From Anaerolineales bacterium (GTDB taxonomy: Bacteria; Chloroflexota; Anaerolineae; Anaerolineales; UBA11657): a stretch of 7,031 bases of DNA. A model generated the notes under the pieces. It was not told where the DNA came from. It saw nothing but the letters and a program-made list of their open reading frames with translations, and searched no databases. Positions 1 through 6,454 of this stretch are shown in pieces. The stretch's first letter is position 1; every line of letters begins with the position of its first letter. The translations under genes were made by a program, and so were the position numbers. The DNA lies in the NCBI GenBank assembly GCA_947503585.1, contig CANNEJ010000074.1:1-7031 (forward strand), given 5' to 3'.

Positions 1-895
1 GTGCCAGTGGGCGCTGGCGGTGATGCAGCGCAACGAACCCGATCAACACACACGCAATAAATATTCCGGTGGCAACGGGTACAGTCGGCAGGCTGCTGTA
101 ACTGTAACCAGTGATCAGGGGCTGGATGGCACCGAGGGCCGGCCAGCCAATCTGCAATTGCGAGCTGCCGCCCAGCCTTGCAGATTGCAATGCGAGCAAC
201 TGGGAGCGCGCGAAAATTAGCCACGGCGCAATCAGAATCGCGGCCGCGCCGCCCGCCAGCAGCCACTGGCGCAATGCTGCGCGCCGCACCGCAACGATGG
301 TTGCGATCTGCGCAGCCGGGAGTATGGCAAATGCATAGTGCGTGCCCAGGCCCACGGCAACGCCCCCAATATTGAGCAGCCACCACCAGCGGGATGCTGC
401 CGGCCTTTCCGTTAGCCGCAGAAACGCGTAGAGCGCAGCTGCCGCCAAAAGGATGCCCAGGCTATACATGCGGGTCTCGCGCGCGTAATACAGCAGGTAC
501 GGGGAAACAATGCTAAGAGCGGCTGTCATCACTGCGCCGGCAGAGCCGTTGGTGCGCCGGCCGGCCGCGTACAGCAGCGCCACGGTTAATACACTCGTCA
601 GTACGGACAGGCTGCGCACGCTGAAGGGCGCGGCGCCGATGAGGCTGGTCCAGCCGCTGAGCAGCAAGAAATATGCAGGCGGGTGCACATCCGCGGCCAG
701 CGTGCGCAATAGATCAAGCGGGGCCAGGCGCGCAACGTAAATACTGAAGCCTTCGTCCCACCACAAGGGGCGCACGTCAATCCGGTACCCGTATAGAGCG
801 CTGGCAATCAGGCAAAGCAATACGCCCGGGCCGTAGTGCAGCGCGCGATTAAATGGCGGTTGCGTTGGAGTGGATGGTCGGGCGGAAGCAGACAT
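1..895 (-). CDS. GT-C type membrane glycosyltransferase (PMT/ArnT-like), partial: C-terminus beyond left edge
   Basis: Read on the minus strand from ATG at 895, this frame stays open for 298 codons to the window edge. The protein begins with a short polar N-terminus, followed by a hydrophobic segment at about residues 22-38. Next comes WWDEGF (45-50), with the Asp-Glu pair typical of the first periplasmic loop in GT-C enzymes, and then DVHPPAYFLLL (69-79), the second hallmark. YYARETRMYSL (136-146) is a third motif common in this superfamily. Further hydrophobic stretches lie near 98-111, 121-136, 146-159, 172-205, 211-228 and 273-290, so it is a multi-pass inner-membrane protein. Such enzymes transfer a sugar from a polyprenyl-phosphate donor to a protein, lipid or glycan; the acceptor cannot be told from sequence. 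Families are usually 450-600 residues, so roughly half is present. The frame upstream of 895 closes with TGA at about 912-914 after one possible TTG, so ATG 895 is the best start. It has no clear Shine-Dalgarno. The gene is transcribed divergently from gatC. Confidence 0.85.
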   Translation of the reverse strand, partial: MSASARPSTPTQPPFNRALHYGPGVLLCLIASALYGYRIDVRPLWWDEGFSIYVARLAPLDLLRTLAADVHPPAYFLLLSGWTSLIGAAPFSVRSLSVLTSVLTVALLYAAGRRTNGSAGAVMTAALSIVSPYLLYYARETRMYSLGILLAAAALYAFLRLTERPAASRWWWLLNIGGVAVGLGTHYAFAILPAAQIATIVAVRRAALRQWLLAGGAAAILIAPWLIFARSQLLALQSARLGGSSQLQIGWPALGAIQPLITGYSYSSLPTVPVATGIFIACVLIGFVALHHRQRPLA

Positions 896-1069
896 GTGAG
901 GCGGGCGGCGCTGCAATCAAGCGCCGATGGCGCTGGCATATTATCAGCCACGGGCAAAACCTGCGGCTGAGGAGCCAGCCGTGCGGTCCGCGGCAGCGCT
1001 TGGCTTTCGGCCGGCCGGCGCCGTTGCCACAAACAAGAGCGCCGCCCACGGGTACAATTTACCTCCGCC
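896..1069. promoter_or_regulatory. Divergent intergenic region between glycosyltransferase and gatC
   Basis: This 174-base gap separates two head-to-head genes and should hold a promoter for each. The most AT-rich spot is 937-945: read on the minus strand it contains GATAAT (945 to 940) and overlapping TAATAT (943 to 938), possible -10 elements for the glycosyltransferase about 45 bases before its ATG. No good -35 stands at 16-18 bases from either. The short plus-strand frames crossing the gap look like chance frames in GC-rich DNA. I see no repeat or riboswitch-like structure. Confidence 0.45.
1053..1058 (+). promoter_or_regulatory. Candidate -10 element (TACAAT) just upstream of gatC
   Basis: TACAAT differs from the TATAAT consensus at one position and lies 11 bases before the gatC ATG at 1070. 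Transcription would start about 6-8 bases after it, leaving a leader of only about 4-6 bases. A TTGCCA at 1024-1029 looks like a -35 but is 23 bases away, too far for a normal sigma-70 spacer. There is no Shine-Dalgarno between this element and the ATG, which fits a near-leaderless message. This is inferred from sequence only. Confidence 0.35.
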
Positions 1070-1357
1070 ATGGCAATTTCCCAAACTGAAGTGCGTTACA
1101 TTGCGGAGCTGGCCCGCTTGCAGCTCAGCGAGGCGGAGTTGGCAGAGTATGCGCTGCAGCTCTCGGCGGTACTGGATTATGCGGCCAGCCTGAACGCGCT
1201 CGATCTGGCGGGTGTGCCGCCGACCGCCAGCGTGCTGGCACTGCACACGGTGCTGCGGGCGGATGAGGCGCGGCCGGCAATGGAACGCGATGCACTGCTC
1301 GCAAATGCAGCTGAGACGGCGGCCGGGTGCTTCCGTGTTCCGCCCGTGCTGGAATAG
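1070..1357 (+). CDS. gatC: Aspartyl/glutamyl-tRNA amidotransferase subunit C
   Basis: The protein has 95 residues, the normal GatC length. It opens with MAISQTEVRYIAELARLQLS, matching the family pattern in which an initial helix (V..IA.LARL.L) is followed by an acidic stretch and a second helix (residues 22-42). It ends with FRVPPVLE, a variant of the usual C-terminal FrVP.VlE. GatC wraps around GatA and stabilises its contact with GatB in the cytoplasmic GatCAB complex, which amidates Glu-tRNA(Gln) and often Asp-tRNA(Asn). gatA follows after 9 bases, so the two are surely co-transcribed and stoichiometrically produced. No Shine-Dalgarno precedes the start; a -10-like TACAAT lies 11 bases upstream. 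Identity is supported by both sequence and the neighbouring gatA. Confidence 0.95.
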   Translation: MAISQTEVRYIAELARLQLSEAELAEYALQLSAVLDYAASLNALDLAGVPPTASVLALHTVLRADEARPAMERDALLANAAETAAGCFRVPPVLE

Positions 1358-1366
1358 CGCCGCAGT

Positions 1367-2845
1367 ATGGAATTGACCGGACTTTCTTTGAGCGCTGCGG
1401 CTGCCTTGCTGCGCACCGGCGCAGTGAGCAGCGTGCAGCTGACCGAGGCAGCGCTGCAGCGCACCGCCGCAGCAGACGGCACGCTGCACGCGTTTTTGCA
1501 TGTAGATGCTGCGGGCGCAATGACACAGGCGCGCGCAGCGGACGCCAGCTTTGCGGCATGGCGCAAAAATCCAGCCGGCGGGCAGCCGGCAGTTGTTGCC
1601 GGGCTGCCGCTTGCAATTAAGGACGTGCTGTGTGTGGCCGGCTTGCCAGCCACCGCCGGGTCGCGCATTCTGCAGGGCTTCATTCCCCCGTATGACGCCA
1701 CAGCCATCAGCCGGCTGCGCGCAGCGGGTGCCGTGTTCACCGGCAAGACCAACACGGATGAGTTTGCGATGGGGTCGTCAACGGAGAACTCGGGCTATGG
1801 GCCGACGCGTAACCCGATTGATCTGACGCGCGTGCCGGGCGGGTCTTCCGGCGGCAGTGCGGCGGCGGTGGCGGCGCGCATGGCGTACGGTGCGCTGGGC
1901 AGTGACACCGGCGGCAGCGTGCGCCAGCCGGCAGCGCTGTGCGGCTTAGTGGGCCTCAAGCCAACTTACGGGCTCGTGTCGCGCTATGGCTTGATTGCAT
2001 ACGGTTCGTCGCTGGACCAGGTGGGGCCGCTGGCGCGCACCGTGGCGGATGTGGCGCTGTTGCTTGGCGCGATTGCCGGGCACGACCCGCTCGACTCCAC
2101 CAGCCTCAATGAGCCGGTTCCGGATTATGCAGCAGCGCTGCAAACAAAATCGCTTAGCGGGCTGCGGGTGGGTGTGCCCGCGGAATATTTTGCTGCCGGC
2201 ATGCAGCCGGAAGTGGAGCAGGCGGTGCGCGCAGCGATCGAGCAGCTGCGGGCGCTGGGTGCCGTGCCGCGCCCGGTGACTCTGCCGCACACTGCGCAAG
2301 CGCTGCCCACGTATTACTTGATTGCGCCGGCCGAGGCGGCGGCGAATCTGGCGCGCTTTGATGGCGTGCGCTACGGGCCGCGCAGTGCGGGCAGCGGGTT
2401 GTGGGAGCAGGTGCGCGCCACCCGCGGCGCGGGCTTTGGCGCGGAGGCAAAGCGCCGCATCATGCTTGGCACCTATGCGCTTTCGGCCGGCTACTACGAC
2501 GCGTTCTACTTGCGTGCGCAGCAGGCGCGCACGCTCATCAAACGCGACTTTGAAGCGGCGTTCAAGGATGTGGACGTGCTGGCTTGTGCAACCACGCCCA
2601 CGACTGCATTCAAGCTGGGCGAAAAGGTGGATGATCCGCTTACAATGTACCTGAGCGATGTGTTCACGCTGGCTGTAAATCTGGCCGGCTTGCCGGCGAT
2701 TTCGCTGCCGTGCGGGCTGGATGCCGGCGGGCTGCCGATCGGGCTGCAGCTGATCGGCCCGGTTTTGAGCGAGGTGCGCCTTCTGCAAGTGGCCCATGCT
2801 TACGAGCAGGCAGCCGGCTGGCAGGCACCGCAGCTGGCGGTATAA
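1367..2845 (+). CDS. gatA: Aspartyl/glutamyl-tRNA amidotransferase subunit A (glutaminase)
   Basis: This 492-residue protein is the amidase-signature subunit that hydrolyses glutamine and channels ammonia to GatB. The Ser-cisSer-Lys catalytic triad is intact: Lys85 in LAIKDV, Ser160 in the PGGSSGGSAAAVAA loop (157-170), and Ser184 in SDTGGSVRQPA (179-189). The spacing equals that of characterised GatA proteins, shifted by six residues. Other family blocks are TGKTNTDEFAMGSSTENS (125-142) and GLKPTYGLVSRYGLIAYGSS (196-215). Length is normal (about 480-490) and nothing is missing. It starts 9 bases after gatC; the upstream bases show no Shine-Dalgarno, so translational coupling to gatC is likely. 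The usual next gene, gatB, is displaced by four genes. Presence of GatCAB suggests the organism makes Gln-tRNA and/or Asn-tRNA by the indirect route; which one cannot be told here. Confidence 0.98.
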   Translation: MELTGLSLSAAAALLRTGAVSSVQLTEAALQRTAAADGTLHAFLHVDAAGAMTQARAADASFAAWRKNPAGGQPAVVAGLPLAIKDVLCVAGLPATAGSRILQGFIPPYDATAISRLRAAGAVFTGKTNTDEFAMGSSTENSGYGPTRNPIDLTRVPGGSSGGSAAAVAARMAYGALGSDTGGSVRQPAALCGLVGLKPTYGLVSRYGLIAYGSSLDQVGPLARTVADVALLLGAIAGHDPLDSTSLNEPVPDYAAALQTKSLSGLRVGVPAEYFAAGMQPEVEQAVRAAIEQLRALGAVPRPVTLPHTAQALPTYYLIAPAEAAANLARFDGVRYGPRSAGSGLWEQVRATRGAGFGAEAKRRIMLGTYALSAGYYDAFYLRAQQARTLIKRDFEAAFKDVDVLACATTPTTAFKLGEKVDDPLTMYLSDVFTLAVNLAGLPAISLPCGLDAGGLPIGLQLIGPVLSEVRLLQVAHAYEQAAGWQAPQLAV

Positions 2846-2867
2846 GTTGTAACGGAGAATGTTGTAG

Positions 2868-3857
2868 ATGAAAGTAATTATTCCGATGGCAGGCTACGGC
2901 ACGCGCCTGCGCCCGCATACCTTTAGCAAACCGAAGCCGCTGATCAATGTGGCGGGAAAGCCGGTGCTTGGGCATGTGCTCGATATGCTGGCGGGCGTGG
3001 CGGTGCAGGAGTACATCTTTGTCACCGGCTATCTTGGCGAGCAGATTGAGCAGTATGTGGGCGCCAATTACCCGGGCCTGCAGGCCAGCTTTTTTGAGCA
3101 GAAGGAGCTGAACGGCCAGTCTCCGGCAGTGCATTTGGCCAAGGAGCGCGTGGACGGGCCGCTGCTGATTGTGTTTGTGGACACGATTATTGAAACGGAC
3201 TTAAGCCAGCTGGCGCATGAGCGGGCGGACGCAGTGGCATGGGTGAAGCGGGTGGCAGACCCGCGGCGTTTTGGCGTGGCAGAGCTGGCAGCAGACGGCA
3301 GCGTGCGGCGGTTGGTGGAAAAACCCAAGAGCATGGACAACAATTTGGCGGTGGTGGGCTTTTATTATTTGAAGGACGGGCCGCGCTTGATGCACGCAAT
3401 CGAACGCCAGGTGCAGGCCGGCATTCAAACCGCAAATGAATTCTTTTTGGCGGACGCCATGCAGCTGCTGCTGGCGGACGGGCTGCACATGCGGGTGCAG
3501 GAGGTGGAGGTTTGGGAGGACTGCGGCAAGCCGGAGACCGTGCTGCACACCAACCGCTACCTGCTTGAGAACGGCCACGATAATAGTTCGGTTAATACCC
3601 AGCCGGATGTGATTGTCGTGGCGCCGGTGAATATTCACGCTGACGCACACATTCACAACTCCATCATCGGGCCGCATGTGACGATTGGAGCCGGCTGCAC
3701 AATCGAGTCTTCGATTGTGCGCGACTCGATTGTGGAGGAGGAGGCGCACATCATTAACGCAAACCTGTCCGGCTCGCTGGTGGGCCGCGGGGCGCGTGTG
3801 AGCGGGCGCGCGCGGCGCTTTAATGTCGGCGATTTTTCCGAGGTTGGTTTTGAGTGA
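2868..3857 (+). CDS. Sugar-1-phosphate nucleotidyltransferase with C-terminal beta-helix
   Basis: The 329-residue protein has an N-terminal nucleotidyltransferase domain (about 1-235). It begins with IIPMAGYGTRLRPHTFSKPKPL (4-25), the nucleotide-binding signature GxGTRLxPxT...PKP. The usual metal-binding Gly-Asp pair appears as VFVDT (102-106, Asp105). EKP (151-153) and WEDCGKPETVL (216-226) are further family blocks. Residues about 245-315 show hexapeptide-like repeats (SIIGPHVTIGAGCTIESSIV) of a left-handed beta-helix. This architecture is shared by long RmlA-like dTDP-glucose, UDP-GlcNAc (GlmU-like) and GDP-mannose pyrophosphorylases. It activates a sugar-1-phosphate with an NTP in the cytoplasm, but sugar and base are not predictable. 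No acetyltransferase tail of true GlmU is present. GGAG at 2854-2857 lies 10 bases before the ATG. The gene follows gatA by 22 bases and its end overlaps the next small gene. Confidence 0.88.
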   Translation: MKVIIPMAGYGTRLRPHTFSKPKPLINVAGKPVLGHVLDMLAGVAVQEYIFVTGYLGEQIEQYVGANYPGLQASFFEQKELNGQSPAVHLAKERVDGPLLIVFVDTIIETDLSQLAHERADAVAWVKRVADPRRFGVAELAADGSVRRLVEKPKSMDNNLAVVGFYYLKDGPRLMHAIERQVQAGIQTANEFFLADAMQLLLADGLHMRVQEVEVWEDCGKPETVLHTNRYLLENGHDNSSVNTQPDVIVVAPVNIHADAHIHNSIIGPHVTIGAGCTIESSIVRDSIVEEEAHIINANLSGSLVGRGARVSGRARRFNVGDFSEVGFE

Positions 3858-4071
3858 GGTGCGCGTGCACTGTGCGGGCGGCGCAGAATATCCGCAGCAG
3901 CCGCGCGTGTTTGAGTGGCTGGGCGCGCGCTACAGCGTGGCGCAGGTACTGCACGAGTGGCGCCTGCCGGATGGCATTGGCTATCGCGTGAGCACGGCGG
4001 ATGGCGCGCAGTACGAGCTGGTGTACCGGCCAGCCCGTGAAGTGTGGGAAGTGCATGCGCTGGTGGATTGA
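3850..4071 (+). CDS. Small conserved-looking protein of unknown function (DUF6504-like?)
   Basis: This 73-residue protein is rich in aromatic and charged residues: FEWLGARYSV, then VLHEWRLPDG, YRVSTADG, YELVYRP and a final WEVHALVD. The pattern (F.W.G..Y.V..VL..W...... Y.V....G..YEL.Y......W.....D) recalls DUF6504-type small beta-rich proteins, from memory only. I chose TTG at 3850 because GAGG (3840-3843) precedes it at a good distance. An in-frame ATG at 3823 would overlap the nucleotidyltransferase by 35 bases and has no Shine-Dalgarno. GTG at 3859 is also possible. With TTG it overlaps the upstream stop by 8 bases, suggesting translational coupling. There is no signal peptide or membrane segment. 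Its function is unknown. Reality of the gene is supported by the tight packing and protein-like composition. Confidence 0.65.
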   Translation: MSEVRVHCAGGAEYPQQPRVFEWLGARYSVAQVLHEWRLPDGIGYRVSTADGAQYELVYRPAREVWEVHALVD

Positions 4072-4103
4072 AGGGCGGTAGCGATCTGAGCCTGCAGCAA
4101 ACC

Positions 4104-4109
4104 AAGGGG
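4104..4109 (+). promoter_or_regulatory. Ribosome binding site of ald
   Basis: AAGGGG lies 5 bases before the ald ATG at 4115 and is one of the few good Shine-Dalgarno matches in the window. It fixes the ald start. Confidence 0.7.
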
Positions 4110-4114
4110 ACAGC

Positions 4115-5233
4115 ATGATTATTGGTGTGCCAAAAGAGATCAAGGACAACGAGTATCGCGTGGCGCTTACGCCCGCTGCGGTGGAAACGCTGGTGCATGC
4201 CGGCCATGCCGTGCTCGTGCAGGCGGCTGCCGGCGACGGCAGCGGCTTTCCCGATGCAGAGTTTGCGGCGGCCGGGGCGCAGCTGCTGCCGGATGCGGCG
4301 GCTGTGTTTGCGCAGGCCGACATGATCATGAAGGTGAAAGAGCCGCAAGCCGTGGAGTACGAGCGGCTGCTGCGCCCGGGCCAGCTGCTGTTCACCTACC
4401 TGCATCTGGCTGCGGAGGACAAACTTGCGCGGGCGCTGGTGCAGCGCGGCATCAACAGCGTGGCATACGAGACGGTGGTGCTGCCCAACGGCACCACGCC
4501 AATGCTGACGCCCATGAGCGAAGTAGCGGGGCGCATGGCGGTGCAGGTGGCTGCGCACTATCTGGAGCGCGCGCATGGCGGGCGCGGCAAGCTGCTGGGC
4601 GGCGTGCCCGGCGTGCGCCCGGCGGATGTGGTGATTATTGGCGGCGGTGTGGTGGGCAGTAACGCGGCGCGCATTGCACTGGGCATGGGCGCGCACGTAA
4701 CCGTGCTGGACCTGAGCGGCGAGCGCCTGCGTTACCTGGCCGACGTCCTGCACGGCAACCTGACGACGCTCGCATCCAACCGCCGCAACATTGCGGACAC
4801 TGTGCGCGTGGCGGACGTGGTGATTGGCGCGGTGCTCATTCCTGGCGCGCGTGCGCCGCGGCTTGTAACGCGCGAGATGATCAGCACGATGAACCCGGGT
4901 TCGGTTGTGGTGGATGTGGCAATTGACCAGGGCGGCTGCATTGAGACCATCCGGCCCACCAGCCACAGCGAGCCGGTGTATCTGGTGGACGGCGTGGTGC
5001 ACTACGGCGTCACAAACATGCCCGGTGCTGTGGCGCGCACGTCCACTTATGCGCTCTCCAATGCCACGCTGCCGTATGCAATGCGCATTGCGGGCCAGGG
5101 GTTTGCCGCAGCTGCGGCTGCGGACCCGGCGCTGGCACAGGGCGCAAACACGTGGGGCGGCAAGCTTACGCATGCCGCCGTAGCCGAGGCGTTGGGGATG
5201 CAGTTCACGCCGCTGCGCAGTGCGCTTAACTGA
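4115..5233 (+). CDS. ald: Alanine dehydrogenase (NAD-dependent)
   Basis: The 372-residue cytoplasmic enzyme interconverts L-alanine with pyruvate, ammonia and NADH. Length matches the family (about 371). It begins MIIGVPKEIKDNEYRVALTP; Arg15, Lys75 in KVKEP and His97 in TYLHLA correspond to the pyruvate-binding and catalytic residues of characterised alanine dehydrogenases. Asp271 in VDVAIDQGG is the conserved catalytic aspartate. The NAD fold shows IIGGGVVGSNAA (174-185), with Asp199 at the end of the second beta strand for the adenine ribose. The C-terminal NMPGAVARTSTYALSNATLPY block carries Ala where most relatives have Pro (GAVPRTST), a mild change. All key residues are present, so it should be active. 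Relatives include the alanine-dehydrogenase/transhydrogenase alpha family, but the short length and start favour Ald. It follows the small gene by 43 bases and precedes an aminotransferase that could use or supply alanine. Confidence 0.96.
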   Translation: MIIGVPKEIKDNEYRVALTPAAVETLVHAGHAVLVQAAAGDGSGFPDAEFAAAGAQLLPDAAAVFAQADMIMKVKEPQAVEYERLLRPGQLLFTYLHLAAEDKLARALVQRGINSVAYETVVLPNGTTPMLTPMSEVAGRMAVQVAAHYLERAHGGRGKLLGGVPGVRPADVVIIGGGVVGSNAARIALGMGAHVTVLDLSGERLRYLADVLHGNLTTLASNRRNIADTVRVADVVIGAVLIPGARAPRLVTREMISTMNPGSVVVDVAIDQGGCIETIRPTSHSEPVYLVDGVVHYGVTNMPGAVARTSTYALSNATLPYAMRIAGQGFAAAAAADPALAQGANTWGGKLTHAAVAEALGMQFTPLRSALN

Positions 5234-5290
5234 CACCCGTAGCGCAGCTCGCCCGCGCCGCAATCCGATGTTTTTTCACCACCAGAGCAT
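5234..5290 (+). other. Intergenic gap between ald and aminotransferase
   Basis: This 57-base gap is the longest inside the plus-strand cluster. It contains a run of six T at 5271-5276 but no compact GC hairpin directly before it. A 7-base inverted repeat (GCTGCGC 5212-5218, GCGCAGC 5242-5248) has a 23-base loop and lies too far from the T run. No convincing promoter or terminator is seen, so the cluster may be transcribed through here. Confidence 0.4.
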
Positions 5291-6451
5291 ATGAAAGATT
5301 TCACCGCGCGCCACGTGGCGGCGATGGCGCCGTCGGGTATCCGCAAATATTTCGACATTGCCAACGGCATGACCGATGTGATTTCACTCGGGATTGGCGA
5401 GCCGGACTTTGTGACCCCGCCCGCGATACTGCAGGCCGGCGTAGATGCGCTGCTGCGCGGCGCAACACACTACACCCCCAACAACGGGCTGCCCGAACTG
5501 TGCACTGCGATTGCGCAGCACATGGCACAGCGCTATGGCGTGCAATACGATGCCGACACCGAGATTCTGGTGACCGTGGGCGTGTCCGAAGCGCTGCATC
5601 TGGCATTGTCTGCCACGCTTGACCCCGGCGACGAGGTCATCATTCCTTCGCCGTGCTTTGTGGCGTACCCGGCGCTGGTGGAGCTGACGCATGGCGTGCC
5701 GCACATGCTGCCCACCGTGGCAGCGGACAACTTTCAACTGGCACCAGCTGCATTGCGGGCGGCGCTAAACCCGCGCAGTAAAGCGCTGCTGATTGGTTAT
5801 CCCAGCAATCCCACGGGTGCGGTGATGCCGCGCGCCGCGCTGCAAGCTGTGCTGCAGGTGGCAACGGACCATGACCTGCTGGTGATTTCGGACGAGATTT
5901 ACGACCGGCTGGTGTACGGCTGCGAACACGTGTGCGTGGCAGCGCTGCCCGGCATGCGCGAACGCACCATCACACTGGGCGGCTTCTCCAAAGATTATGC
6001 GATGACGGGGTGGCGCCTGGGTTTTGCCGCCGGACCGCAGCACTTGATCAGCGCGCTGCGCAAGATCCACCAGTACACCATTATGTCTGCGCCCACGCCG
6101 GCGCAATATGCGGCACTGGCAGCGCTGGCCGGCGGCGATGCGGCTGTGGAAGAGATGCGCGTGCGCTATGACCGCCGCCGGCTGCTGATACATGCGGGCT
6201 TGAATGCGCTGGGGTTGGATTGCTGCGAACCCCAGGGCGCCTTTTATGCATTCCCCGCAATTGGCGCGAGCGGAATGGACGACCATACCTTTGCGGACCG
6301 GCTGCTGGCCGAGGAACGCGTGGCAGTGGTGCCGGGATCTGCATTTGGCCCGGGCGGCGCCGGGCACGTGCGCTGCTCCTACGCCAATTCCTACGACAAC
6401 ATTCAAGAGGCGTTGCAGCGCATGGGAAATTTCATGCGGCGCCACGGGTAG
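5291..6451 (+). CDS. Class I/II PLP-dependent aminotransferase (AspAT-like)
   Basis: This 386-residue protein has the full fold-type I aminotransferase motif set. SLGIGEPDFVTPP (32-44) is the N-terminal substrate loop, and YTPNNGLPELC (61-71) follows. Asn173 in YPSNPTG, Asp201 and Tyr204 in SDEIYDRLVY hold the PLP cofactor. Lys234 in GGFSKDYAMTGWRLG is the Schiff-base lysine. Arg361 in HVRCSYANS binds the substrate alpha-carboxylate. It transfers the amino group from an amino acid to a 2-oxo acid in the cytoplasm. The subgroup (aspartate, alanine or aromatic donor) cannot be fixed by eye; similar proteins are annotated as aspartate aminotransferase. ATG at 5291 is preceded only by a weak AGAG. 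gatB begins 3 bases after its stop, so these two genes are clearly coupled. Next to ald, a role in alanine-linked nitrogen exchange is possible but unproven. Confidence 0.92.
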   Translation: MKDFTARHVAAMAPSGIRKYFDIANGMTDVISLGIGEPDFVTPPAILQAGVDALLRGATHYTPNNGLPELCTAIAQHMAQRYGVQYDADTEILVTVGVSEALHLALSATLDPGDEVIIPSPCFVAYPALVELTHGVPHMLPTVAADNFQLAPAALRAALNPRSKALLIGYPSNPTGAVMPRAALQAVLQVATDHDLLVISDEIYDRLVYGCEHVCVAALPGMRERTITLGGFSKDYAMTGWRLGFAAGPQHLISALRKIHQYTIMSAPTPAQYAALAALAGGDAAVEEMRVRYDRRRLLIHAGLNALGLDCCEPQGAFYAFPAIGASGMDDHTFADRLLAEERVAVVPGSAFGPGGAGHVRCSYANSYDNIQEALQRMGNFMRRHG

Positions 6452-6454
6452 CGC

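Noticed and set aside
20..375. Short plus-strand open frames at the left end
   Set aside because: They lie antisense to the glycosyltransferase, whose minus-strand frame is continuous for 298 codons and carries the GT-C motifs.
853..1193. Short frames on both strands across the divergent intergenic region
   Set aside because: They overlap the gatC or glycosyltransferase starts, have low-complexity Arg/Ala/Pro composition, and lack ribosome sites.
1946..2797. 283-codon minus-strand open frame inside gatA
   Set aside because: It has Arg/His/Gln-rich composition without domain motifs and lies wholly antisense to an intact gatA.
2859..2867. Minimal ATG-TTG-TAG frame just before the nucleotidyltransferase start
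   Set aside because: It is only two codons long and only 1 base from GGAG, so it is most likely chance. The GGAG better serves the ATG at 2868.
3653..5263. 536-codon minus-strand open frame antisense to ald, the small gene and the end of the nucleotidyltransferase gene
   Set aside because: Its translation is dominated by His, Arg, Cys and Ala with no recognisable motif, as expected for the complement of GC-rich genes. The plus-strand genes it covers have full catalytic motifs.
5212..5276. Possible rho-independent terminator after ald (inverted repeat plus T run)
   Set aside because: The 7-base stem has a 23-base loop, begins inside the ald coding region, and its second arm ends 22 bases before the T run. 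This is not terminator geometry.
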